Positions 16,422 to 23,528 of a DNA stretch of 26,748 bases are shown one piece after another. The stretch's first letter is position 1; each line of letters starts with the position of its first letter. Under the pieces are notes generated by a model, which worked only from the letters and a program-made list of their open reading frames with translations, was not told where the DNA came from and searched no databases. This DNA is from Candidatus Omnitrophota bacterium (GTDB taxonomy: Bacteria > Omnitrophota > Gorgyraeia > Gorgyraeales > Gorgyraeaceae). The position numbers and the translations under genes are program-made. The stretch covers positions 1-26,748 of the forward strand of contig JABMRA010000046.1 in the NCBI GenBank assembly GCA_013202925.1, written 5' to 3'.

Positions 16422-16466
16422 ACGCTCAAAGCCTGCTTTTCCCTTAAAAAATCCCACAAAAAAGCC

Positions 16467-16505
16467 TTGACAATAATGTATTCAGAGTGTATACTACTGT
16501 ATACA
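16467..16505 (+). promoter_or_regulatory. Promoter and LexA-type operator of the defence cassette
   Basis: TTGACA (16467-16472), 17 bases, TATACT (16490-16495): a near-consensus promoter. A perfect inverted repeat, TGTATAC-tact-GTATACA (16488-16505), covers the -10 box and the start site, the expected place for self-repression by the LexA-like protein. The ATG at 16507 is only 4-5 bases past the predicted start site, so the message would be essentially leaderless. Confidence 0.82.
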
Positions 16506-16506
16506 T

Positions 16507-17130
16507 ATGGAGAAAGAAATATTTTCACAGATCGAGTTAAAGGCTATAAGATACATTAGAAATTTTCTTATGCATAGAGGGCATATGCCTTCTATCAGAA
16601 AGCTTGGTAGAGATTTGGGCTATAGTTCTCCGAGATCTGCGTCTATGATAGTAGAAAAACTATTGGAAAAGGGTGTATTGCAGAGAAAAAAGGATGGCTC
16701 TTTACAATTTATTGATGTAAATTTTAATGATGAGTTTAGAGCTCAGACTGTAGCAGTTCCTTTGGTAGGAATAGTGACTTGTGGTGTTCCTATGCTTGCT
16801 GAAGAAAATATAGAAGCGTTAATACCTGTATCTACAAAATTAGCTAAACCTCAGTATAAACATTTTTTATTGAAGGCCGATGGCGACTCAATGGATGAGA
16901 AAGGCATAAATGGTGGTAATTTGCTTTTAATTAGGCAACAGGCAACAGCCAATAATGGTGATATAGTGGTAGCACTCATAGATGATTCCGCTACCGTTAA
17001 AGAATTCCATAGAAATGATAATACGATTATTTTAATACCTAGATCTACAAACAAATCTAATCAGCCAATAGTATTAGATAGGGATTTCAAAATACAAGGT
17101 GTTGTTGTGGCAACTATTCCTGAAGTATGA
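16507..17130 (+). CDS. LexA-like self-cleaving repressor
   Basis: 207 aa with LexA architecture: an N-terminal winged helix (about 1-65; PSIRKLGRDLGYSSPRSASM) and a C-terminal S24 peptidase. The likely cleavage pair is C92-G93 in VTCGVPMLAEE (Cys-Gly as in UmuD; E. coli LexA has Ala-Gly); the catalytic dyad is S128 (GDSMD) and K165 (TVKEF). The protein should dimerise on the palindrome over its own promoter and be inactivated by RecA-stimulated or other self-cleavage. Its place directly upstream of CBASS-like genes, not with SOS genes, suggests a dedicated regulator of the cassette. It could instead be the host's main LexA, which cannot be excluded from one window. Confidence 0.88.
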   Translation: MEKEIFSQIELKAIRYIRNFLMHRGHMPSIRKLGRDLGYSSPRSASMIVEKLLEKGVLQRKKDGSLQFIDVNFNDEFRAQTVAVPLVGIVTCGVPMLAEENIEALIPVSTKLAKPQYKHFLLKADGDSMDEKGINGGNLLLIRQQATANNGDIVVALIDDSATVKEFHRNDNTIILIPRSTNKSNQPIVLDRDFKIQGVVVATIPEV

Positions 17131-17170
17131 TTATGGAAGACTAAGTAAAGTATGGATAGGAGGGTTTTAT

Positions 17171-18127
17171 ATGAAGACCGGCATATATGTAAAATCAGCG
17201 ATGATATTGCAACAGGCATTCGATGACTTTAAGACTCGTTTAGAATTGAACAGCAGTATTCAAGAGGCAGTTACTACACATCATACCGCGTTGCGGAATT
17301 GGATTGAATCAGATGGTTCAGGCATCAAAACATAATTAATAGGCTCTTTACGGCGAAAAACTAAAATTCAGCCATTAGCCGACAAAAATGGTTTTGATGT
17401 TGATATATTGGTAGTTCTTGGCGAATTTTATAGATGGGTTGAGACTGGCGGGGTAAAGCCTAAAGATGCTCTTGATAAACTTGAAAATGTAGTTTCCGAA
17501 AATAGCGTATATCAACGCATAGGGGTAGAGCAAGATAGCCCTGCGATAATGTTGGAGTATTCTGACAATATTACTGTAGAGCTAATACCGGCTTATGTTG
17601 ACCAAATTGGTGAATATAGCGATGGTACACAGATACCACCTAAAGGAAGGGGGTATTGGATACCTAGAAATAATAAGTGGATTATTGCAGACTATGATTA
17701 TGATGCTGAATATGTCACAAAACAAAATAAACTTTGTGATGAAATGTTGGTGCCAGCTATCAAAATGTTGAAATCCGCAAAGAGGCATTTATTTTCGGGT
17801 ATGAAATCCTATCATCTTGAAGTACTGACTTCATCTTTAGTGCCTGCGATTGTGGAGTATTTTCAGCAAAGAAATCAATCTATATCATACCCATCCTTAA
17901 TTTACAGTTTTTTCTTATGTGCAAAAGATAATGTGCTGGCATTTAAAAAATTACCCGGGAGTAAATCTTCAATATTAGATGCAGATTTAACTCAGGACAG
18001 AAGGAGAGAATTGGCAGATATTTTTTTAAAAATAGCTGCTTATTGCGAGAAGATTTTGAATTTAGATGGTAAAGAAGGGATTGAGGCATGGCAAAAAGTG
18101 TTTGGAGAACCTTTCCCTAAAGGATAA
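17171..18127 (+). pseudogene. CD-NTase (SMODS, CBASS cyclase) interrupted by in-frame TAA
   Basis: One reading frame runs from ATG 17171, with ribosome site AGGAGGG at 17158-17164, to 18127, broken only by TAA at 17333-17335. Read through, it gives about 318 residues matching the SMODS family of cGAS/DncV-like nucleotidyltransferases: FDDFKTRLELNSSIQEAV, TTHHTALRNWIES, [stop], LIGSLRRKTKIQPL, FDVDIL (G58-S59, D76, D78), then VELIPAYVD (E137) and the C-terminal helical LVPAIKML and KSYHLEVL. Such enzymes make cyclic oligonucleotide alarms after phage infection. The stop lies two codons before the GS motif, where homologues usually have F or Y, so TAT to TAA is the simplest explanation. A restart at TTG 17408 would lack the catalytic site. 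Either the gene is dead, or the stop is read through or is an assembly error. Confidence 0.8.
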
Positions 18128-18130
18128 GCC

Positions 18131-18625
18131 ATGAGTGAAAAAATCAACAGCCTAATTAATGAGTGTAAGCAAATCAAAGAAGATAGTGAATTTACTGCAG
18201 AAGTCCACCATATTATTTCACGCAAGCTGTCTCAGAAATCATTTTGGTTCAAATTTATTCCTGCCCTAGTTACAGTAGTAAGCGCATATAAAGTGATTTC
18301 TGGTAACTCAGCCTGGGCGTGGATACCTATGATTTCTGGGTTAATAACGGTGTTAAATATATTTTTGGAACCCGGAAAAGAGGCAAAAGAACATTTATTT
18401 AGCGCCAAACAGTTCATCGTTTTAAAACATGAAGCGCGGTCTTTATGGGAGTCTTTTAAAGATTTTATGAATGAAGAAGAGTTTTATCATAATGTCAGGC
18501 GTTTAAGAGAAAAATACAATTTTCTTGTTCAAATTGTTCCAGCTACTGATGACAAAAAAGCGGTAGCAGAGGCTCAGAAAAATCTTAAAACAGGCATCCA
18601 CATCGCAGATTTTAGATTAAAGTAA
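18131..18625 (+). CDS. SLATT-like 2TM effector of the CBASS unit
   Basis: 164 aa. A soluble helical N-terminus, two adjacent membrane helices (about 38-58 FIPALVTVVSAYKVISG and 60-78 AWAWIPMISGLITVLNIFL) and a long helical C-terminus fit the SLATT family (SMODS- and SLOG-associating 2TM), proposed pore-forming effectors triggered by cyclic nucleotides. It starts 3 bases after the CD-NTase stop, so the two are co-translated, as in type I CBASS operons. Its neighbourhood supports the call more strongly than its sequence, as SLATT proteins are poorly conserved. Confidence 0.78.
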   Translation: MSEKINSLINECKQIKEDSEFTAEVHHIISRKLSQKSFWFKFIPALVTVVSAYKVISGNSAWAWIPMISGLITVLNIFLEPGKEAKEHLFSAKQFIVLKHEARSLWESFKDFMNEEEFYHNVRRLREKYNFLVQIVPATDDKKAVAEAQKNLKTGIHIADFRLK

Positions 18626-18651
18626 AGGTTTAAATATTAATAATATTTTGA

Positions 18652-18657
18652 TATAAT
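18652..18657 (+). promoter_or_regulatory. Consensus -10 box before the methyltransferase gene
   Basis: TATAAT 18 bases before the ATG, with AGGAG ribosome site at 18666-18670. No good -35 box is seen, so it may need an activator or be a weak internal promoter separating the R-M genes from the CBASS genes. Confidence 0.5.
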
Positions 18658-18675
18658 ACAAATAAAGGAGTTGGC

Positions 18676-19818
18676 ATGGTTTTAAAAACAATGACACAAA
18701 CTCAAGCTTTATTCAAAATAGCTACTGCTAAAAAAATAACAGACTTTCGGCTTGGCGAGCTTTTTTGTGGACCTGGCGGTTTAGCGCTGGGAGCTATTTC
18801 ATCTTGCGTAGAAACTAAAGAAGATATTTATAAAATAAAACATGCTTGGGCTAATGATTATCACCAAGATACCTGTAAAACATATGCCAGAAATATTTGC
18901 CCTGATAATCCTGGCAATGTAGTATGCCAGGATATCTGCAAGCTTGATATCAAAAATCTATCTTCTATTGATGCTTTCGCTTATGGATTTCCCTGCAATG
19001 ATTTTAGTATCGTAGGTGAACAAAAGGGATTTCGTGGCAAATTTGGACCGCTGTATATATATGGTTTAAATATATTAGATTATTTTAAGCCAAAATTTTT
19101 TCTCGCAGAGAATGTAGGCGGTATAGCTACGGCTAATGGCGGAAAAGCATTTAAAAAAATAGTGTCTGATTTAGAAAACGCAGGCCCGGGCTATAACTTA
19201 ACCATTAATTTATATAAAGCAGAAGAATACGGGATAGCTCAAACGCGCCATAGAATGATCATTGTAGGGATAGATAAAACGATGGGCTTAAAATTTCAAG
19301 TGCCGGTTCCAACAACCAAGCTGAAGCCGCACACTGTAAAAGAAGCATTAGAAAACCCACCTATTCCTGATAATGCTTCAAATAATGAATTTACTGCTCA
19401 ATCAAAAAATGTTGTTGAGCGTCTAAAGCATATTAAACCTGGAGAAAATGTCTGGACAGCAGATTTACCAAAGCATTTAAGGTTGAATGTAAAAGGTGCA
19501 AAGCTAAGCCAGATTTATAAACGCCTTGATCCAGATAAACCGTCATACACACTTACTGGAAGCGGAGGAGGAGGAACACATGGTTACCACTGGAAAGAAA
19601 ACAGGGCATTGACTAATAGAGAACGGGCAAGGATTCAAAGCTTTCCTGATGATTTCATACTTGAAGGCTCTAAAGAGAGTGTGCGCAGGCAGATTGGTAT
19701 GGCAGTTCCTCCACTATTAGCTACAACGATTTTTACGGCCGTTTTAAAAACCTTTGCCGGTATCAAATATCCCTGCGTGCAGGCAAATTGGGGATCGCAA
19801 TTAACTTTATTTAAATAA
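18676..19818 (+). CDS. DNA (cytosine-5) methyltransferase
   Basis: 380 aa. All main C5 motifs are in order: motif I LGELFCGPGGLALGA (28-40), motif IV GFPCNDFS with catalytic C107, motif VI AENVGG, motif VIII QTRHRMIIVGI, motif IX YTLTGSG and ALTNRERARIQSFPDDF, motif X RQIGMAVPP. Motif IV has PCN where PCQ is usual. It methylates cytosine in a short target sequence that cannot be predicted here, protecting DNA from the endonuclease encoded next. The gap to that gene is 2 bases. Expression from its own -10 box would let methylation precede restriction. Confidence 0.93.
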   Translation: MVLKTMTQTQALFKIATAKKITDFRLGELFCGPGGLALGAISSCVETKEDIYKIKHAWANDYHQDTCKTYARNICPDNPGNVVCQDICKLDIKNLSSIDAFAYGFPCNDFSIVGEQKGFRGKFGPLYIYGLNILDYFKPKFFLAENVGGIATANGGKAFKKIVSDLENAGPGYNLTINLYKAEEYGIAQTRHRMIIVGIDKTMGLKFQVPVPTTKLKPHTVKEALENPPIPDNASNNEFTAQSKNVVERLKHIKPGENVWTADLPKHLRLNVKGAKLSQIYKRLDPDKPSYTLTGSGGGGTHGYHWKENRALTNRERARIQSFPDDFILEGSKESVRRQIGMAVPPLLATTIFTAVLKTFAGIKYPCVQANWGSQLTLFK

Positions 19819-19820
19819 AT

Positions 19821-20633
19821 ATGCCAAATAATCCAAATTTACTATCCATTAGAAAAGCTAGTGAATATTTAGATATCGACAAAAAAGCTTTAGGTAACTA
19901 TGTCAAAGAGGGGCAAGAAATTCCCCGTCAGCTTGTAGGCCGTATAACCAAAATTGATAAAGCTGATTTAGATACGTGGAAATCCTACTTTGACGGAACT
20001 ACTGTAATTTTAGATCAAGACAGCTATTATAAGGCTTTGAGATTTTCATTGAAAAAGTTTTATTCTGGTGCACCAAGAGCTAATTTTGCAACCTCTACGC
20101 AGAGAGAAGCAGGTAAATATCTTTCAGATCATATTATGGGCTACCTTGGTGAACTTGCCTTTCAGAAATTTATGGCTGATAAATTTGATGTCCAATTAAG
20201 GTTGGACGATAATGTTGACGGTTTAGTCCGCAGCCAAGATATAGTGGCTGTAAGCAGAAGGCGGGGCGTTGAAAATCAGCCAGCCTTTAAAATATCGGTG
20301 AAAACATCAAAAATGAAAAATGTTTGGCTTATTGTAGGAAAAAATGAGGTTGATCTTCAGGATAGACGATCTGACTATTATACTTTTGTCAGGGTTGATC
20401 TCCCGCCTGATCATATAGTACGCTTAATACGCTCTCATCCTTCTGTTGAGGAAATACATCAAATTATCCCGCCAGAAGAAACTGCCACTAAAACTCAAAT
20501 CTGTGGATTTGTGGAAGTCGGTTCTTTCTCCGGTCCAACCACCAGTATAGGCAGTCAATCTATCTCGCCAAGCTATGTTAAAAAGTCAGGTGAATTACGG
20601 CGGGACTGGTCATTTATTGCCGAAAACCTATAA
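19821..20633 (+). CDS. Probable type II restriction endonuclease with N-terminal HTH
   Basis: 270 aa. The first 55 residues look like an excisionase/MerR-type helix-turn-helix (LLSIRKASEYLDIDKKALGN, then GRITKIDKADLDTWK). The middle has a PD-(D/E)XK-like core: GYLGELAFQKF, VDGLVRSQDIVAV, then FKISVKTSK, giving E, D and VK positions. No close named family comes to mind. Its location directly after the C5 methyltransferase and before a Vsr gene makes it the likely cognate endonuclease. The HTH could bind DNA for target choice or regulate the operon. Confidence 0.7.
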   Translation: MPNNPNLLSIRKASEYLDIDKKALGNYVKEGQEIPRQLVGRITKIDKADLDTWKSYFDGTTVILDQDSYYKALRFSLKKFYSGAPRANFATSTQREAGKYLSDHIMGYLGELAFQKFMADKFDVQLRLDDNVDGLVRSQDIVAVSRRRGVENQPAFKISVKTSKMKNVWLIVGKNEVDLQDRRSDYYTFVRVDLPPDHIVRLIRSHPSVEEIHQIIPPEETATKTQICGFVEVGSFSGPTTSIGSQSISPSYVKKSGELRRDWSFIAENL

Positions 20634-20648
20634 TTAATAACTGATTAT

Positions 20649-21056
20649 ATGGATAATTTAACAAAAGAACAGCGCCGTAAAAATATGCAAAATATCCGTT
20701 CAAAGGATACTGCTCCTGAGAAACGGATCATGCGAGAATTAAAACGGAGAAAAGTTTATTTTGCCAAGAACGTTAAATCTATAATCGGAAAACCAGATAT
20801 TGTGTTTCGGCACAAAAAAACAGTAGTTTTTATAGATTCGGACTTTTGGCATGTGCATCCTAGAAGATTTATAATGCCGCAAAGTAATAAGCGCTATTGG
20901 AACGAAAAAATCAGGAGCAATAAAAAAAGAGACAAAGAAGTTAATGAAAAGCTCAAGAAAGAAGGCTGGAAAGTTATTCGTATTTGGGAGTATGATGTAA
21001 AGCGCAATACAGATAAATGCGTGAATAAAATATTAAAAATAATCACACAAAACTAA
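20649..21056 (+). CDS. vsr: Vsr-like DNA mismatch endonuclease
   Basis: 135 aa, the usual Vsr length. N-terminal LTKEQRRKNMQNIRSKDTAPE and the catalytic aspartate in GKPDIVF are typical; Vsr nicks T:G mismatches formed when 5-methylcytosine deaminates, guarding methylated sites. The usual zinc ligands appear changed: the canonical CFWHxH..C becomes DFWHVHPRRF and the C-terminal VWEC becomes RIWEYDV, so the zinc site is probably missing. It follows the endonuclease gene by 15 bases. In some R-M systems such proteins serve as the restriction nuclease itself, so that role is an alternative. Confidence 0.85.
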   Translation: MDNLTKEQRRKNMQNIRSKDTAPEKRIMRELKRRKVYFAKNVKSIIGKPDIVFRHKKTVVFIDSDFWHVHPRRFIMPQSNKRYWNEKIRSNKKRDKEVNEKLKKEGWKVIRIWEYDVKRNTDKCVNKILKIITQN

Positions 21057-21068
21057 TTATTGATAAAA

Positions 21069-21350
21069 ATGGCAAAAGTCAGGCATACTATTTTCGCTAA
21101 CGGTAAAAATCTCGGACATTATAACTCTGATATTACCTATATTAAAGATGTTCCGCATGTTGTTTTGGTCTGGGAAAAGAATCAAAAGGGCGAAGAATAT
21201 TCCGTTTTCTCTGTTGCACTCGATGCCTCGAAACTGCACCCATTAAAGAATTGGTCCGATGTCGAATATCTTTACGAACTTCCGGTTGAATTAAGTGATG
21301 AAGATTACAAAAAATGGTATCATTATTTTGTTCCGAACGATAAATTGTAA
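21069..21350 (+). CDS. Small unknown protein at the end of the R-M operon
   Basis: 93 aa from ATG 21069 (MAKVRHTIFANGKNLGHY); a TTG 3 codons upstream is also possible. It is rich in aromatic and acidic residues (VVLVWEKNQKGEEYSVF, KKWYHYF) with predicted beta strands then a helix, and no membrane segment. It starts 12 bases after vsr and ends just before the right inverted repeat, so it is the last cargo gene. Function not recognised. Confidence 0.6.
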   Translation: MAKVRHTIFANGKNLGHYNSDITYIKDVPHVVLVWEKNQKGEEYSVFSVALDASKLHPLKNWSDVEYLYELPVELSDEDYKKWYHYFVPNDKL

Positions 21351-21445
21351 TGTAACGTTTCTCTCCCTCGGCAATCGCAGTCGTCCGGCTTCAACCACTT
21401 CGTGTTTTTCACTTCGGACTTTATGCGCTTGCCTTCACCCACCCA

Positions 21446-21809
21446 ACAAACATCTTTTATAAATTTTTCGCCGCCGCAATATAAATAAAAAGGAATCTTT
21501 TAGGGAATTTTTGCCCGCCTTGCCGAGCAAGGCGAGGCAGGCGAGGAAGAGGACGCGAGGTGTTTAGCGAATTTTGCCGTCACCTCCCCTGAAATCTGAA
21601 AGATTTCGGGGATTAAATCCCGGGAATTCTGCGAATTCCACGGGACAAAATGCACCAAACACGAAAAGCCGACGCGTACCCCTGCATGCCCGCCGGCCCA
21701 GGCGGGCAAATGAGCGAGCGCCAAGCGAGCGGAGCCAGTGAAGCCGAGCGACAGCGAGGCTGAACGGTGCATACATCACCAACGTAGCCCGCCCAAGCGG
21801 GCGGTGCAT
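21446..21809. repeat. Right inverted repeat (about 360 bp) of the defence cassette
   Basis: Reverse complement of 15824-16195. The outer end is AGCCCGCCCAAGCGGGCGG-TGCAT; the inner end AAACATCTTTTATAAATTTT matches left AAATTTATAAAAGGTGTTT. Frames open across it are repeat artefacts. The 95 bases between the last gene and this repeat show nothing I can name. Confidence 0.88.
21585..21645 (-). repeat. Three-hairpin element, copy C (inverted)
   Basis: Same sequence as copy A on the opposite strand, within the right inverted repeat. Confidence 0.88.
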
Positions 21810-22268
21810 TAGTTCATTGAATATTTCCGCCGTAGGCGGATCAGCCTGCGGCTGAAAAGAACGAATGAAGCGTATTGTACAAGCGAAGCATAAGGCCATC
21901 CGAAAGTCCGGATGTAGACCCTTCGACTTCGCTCAGGGCATGCTTTCTTTGGCATATTTTTGTCCCTCGGCTTCGCTCGGGACTCCCTTTGGTCGTAAGT
22001 TTTTGATTCTTTCCCTCTGGAATTTCTTCGAAATTCCGAGGACTTAGTCCCGGAAAATTTTCAATTTTCACGGGGTGACATTGCAGTTTCTTTTCCGTTT
22101 CTGAAAACAAAAAATTTCCGCCAGAGGCGGATCCGCAAAAGGCGGAAAAGGGGGAAAAGAGAAAAAGCAATTCTATTTTGGGGCAGGCGTCTTGGCGCAA
22201 GCTGCTAAAAAGCAGCCGAAAAGGAAAATCCCCCAAGACATGCGCATGTTTCCCTCTTCAAAATTCAG
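21810..22268. repeat. Hairpin-dense non-coding region
   Basis: No gene. It holds many short palindromes: TTCCGCC-gta-GGCGGA (about 21826-21841), CATCCG-aaagt-CGGATG (21898-21915), CCCTTCG-actt-CGCTCAGGG, GTCCCTCGG-ctt-CGCTCGGGAC (21962-21982), TTCCGCC/GGCGGA units near 22118-22145, GCTGC/GCAGC near 22200. Copy D of the three-hairpin element is inside it. Confidence 0.75.
22012..22075 (+). repeat. Three-hairpin element, copy D (most diverged)
   Basis: GGAATTTC-ttc-GAAATTCC, GGACT-ta-AGTCC (read GGACTTAGTCC), GAAAATT-ttc-AATTTTC, ending CGGGGTGAC. All three stems differ from copies A-C yet still pair. Confidence 0.82.
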
Positions 22269-22269
22269 C

Positions 22270-22306
22270 TTGACAGATATCAGTTTTAGTGATAATATCA
22301 TCACTA
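22270..22306 (+). promoter_or_regulatory. Promoter and operator of the second wHTH-nucleotidyltransferase gene
   Basis: TTGACA (22270-22275), 17 bases, TAATAT (22293-22298). The inverted repeat TAGTGAT-N6-ATCACTA (22287-22306) overlaps the -10 box, and a further half site AGTGAT follows at 22309-22314. The layout matches the operator at 14649-14670 but the sequence differs, as expected for a separate autoregulated module. Confidence 0.72.
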
Positions 22307-22327
22307 CAAGTGATAATGGAGGTTGAA

Positions 22328-22945
22328 ATGCAAGATAAAATAATAAAGCTATTCTATGATGACGTATATGCGCAGTTTACAATAAACGAGTTAGCCACAA
22401 AAACAAATATTTCTTACAGTTATGTATATAGACAGGTCGAAGAATTAAAAGATAAAGATATTATAATTGTCGACCAGCGTTCAAACCGCAAATATTGCAA
22501 GCCTAACTACAAAAATCCGGAAGTCAAAACAAGTTTTGTTAAAATATCGAATCAGATAGCCGAAGATTTTTTAAAGAAGAGAGATAAAATTTTCTTCGTA
22601 GTTGAAAAACTTCTCTCGGTATTACCTAAAAAAACAGATTTTAACTTACTTTCTGTCGTTCTATTCGGATCTCTGGCTAAAGGAAGCGATTTTAAAAAAA
22701 GCGATATAGATCTTTTTATCCTTGTCCCTTCAAAAAAGAAATATGATGAAGCTATTGAGATGGAATGTGTAGCGATATCAAAAGGTTTTGGTATCGAAGT
22801 AAATCCTATAATCGCAGAACCAACAAGCCTATTAACAATGTTAAAAGATAAAGAACAGAATGTCGGGAAAGAAATTCTAAAAAACAAAATAATACTCTTC
22901 GGTGCTGAAAAATTCTGGGAACTAGTATTGGAGGTAATAAAATGA
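22328..22945 (+). CDS. Second winged-helix plus MNT nucleotidyltransferase protein
   Basis: 205 aa from ATG 22328 (MQDKIIKLFYDDVY), which follows GGAGG at 22318-22322 by 5 bases; upstream in-frame starts fall in the operator. The N-terminus is a winged helix (FTINELATKTNISYSYVYRQ), and the C-terminal domain has LFGSLAKGSDFKKSDIDLF, fitting GSx10DxD. It should AMPylate or otherwise hold in check the HEPN protein encoded next and repress the shared promoter; this is by family analogy. It differs too much from the 14684 protein to be a recent duplicate. Stop overlaps the HEPN start by 4 bases. Confidence 0.82.
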   Translation: MQDKIIKLFYDDVYAQFTINELATKTNISYSYVYRQVEELKDKDIIIVDQRSNRKYCKPNYKNPEVKTSFVKISNQIAEDFLKKRDKIFFVVEKLLSVLPKKTDFNLLSVVLFGSLAKGSDFKKSDIDLFILVPSKKKYDEAIEMECVAISKGFGIEVNPIIAEPTSLLTMLKDKEQNVGKEILKNKIILFGAEKFWELVLEVIK

Positions 22946-23492
22946 GCGATTTAAAGAAAGAAATGCTAAAGATTAAAGTAAAAGGTTATTTTGATAATGG
23001 CGATTTAAGAGTAGACCCCACGATTACAGCGCTAGTAAAATATCATGTTGATAAAGCAAGCCAGGAAACCGGTTCTTTACTTATGGAGGTTTCAGAAGAT
23101 AAAGAGAGTAAGAAAAGACTAAAAGTAAGTGCTGATTATGTCGGATATGATTGGACTATAAGCTGTGGATATTATGCAATGTTTCATGCCGCAACAGCCG
23201 CGTTGGCCGCAATAGGGATAAAAGCCGAAAGCCATGAAAGCCTTATTGAGGGTTTAGAATATCATTTTGTTTTTAAAGAAAGGCTATAGAATCAGAGGAC
23301 ATCGAGAAGATAAAATCTGCAAAAAGGCTTGATGAGAAATATGTAAATAGAATGTGGGCCACGAAATCCAAAAGAAATACAGCGCAGTATAAGGCCGATG
23401 CAGTTATTGCGCAACAAGATGCTGAAAAGATTTATAAAAATGCAATAGATTTTGTTGATACGCTAGAAAGTTTAATAAAGGGATTAAAATAA
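22942..23492 (+). pseudogene. HEPN (UPF0332-like) gene with a frameshift
   Basis: The first 115 codons give an HEPN protein (GYYAMFHAATAALAAIGIKAE, then SLIEGLEYHF) ending at a TAG at 23287-23289. In the -1 frame the protein resumes at once as KAIESEDIEKIKSAKRLDEKY and continues to 23492, including the expected HEPN motif SKRNTAQYKAD and a terminal helix. Loss of one A in the AAAGAAAGG run near 23275 explains it. No good slippery heptamer is present and the -1 frame has a TAA just upstream, so programmed frameshifting is unlikely. A dead toxin beside an intact antitoxin-like gene is plausible; sequencing error is the alternative. Confidence 0.75.
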
Positions 23493-23528
23493 GTCCGTTT
23501 AAAACTAATAATATTGCGGATATTAAGA

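Noticed and set aside
16204..16470. 88-codon open frame before the lexA-like gene
   Set aside because: Runs across the three-hairpin element copy B into the promoter; proline-rich, repeat-derived.
21500..22236. Several - strand open frames of 90-131 codons
   Set aside because: All lie in palindromic repeats, with low-complexity translations and no coding signals.
15676..22268. CRISPR array or integron attC sites among the repeats
   Set aside because: Repeats are few, irregularly spaced, inverted in part, and have no unique spacers; no cas or integron integrase gene is present.
23262..23290. Programmed -1 frameshift in the second HEPN gene
   Set aside because: No proper slippery heptamer, and the -1 frame has a TAA immediately upstream; a base deletion or error is simpler.
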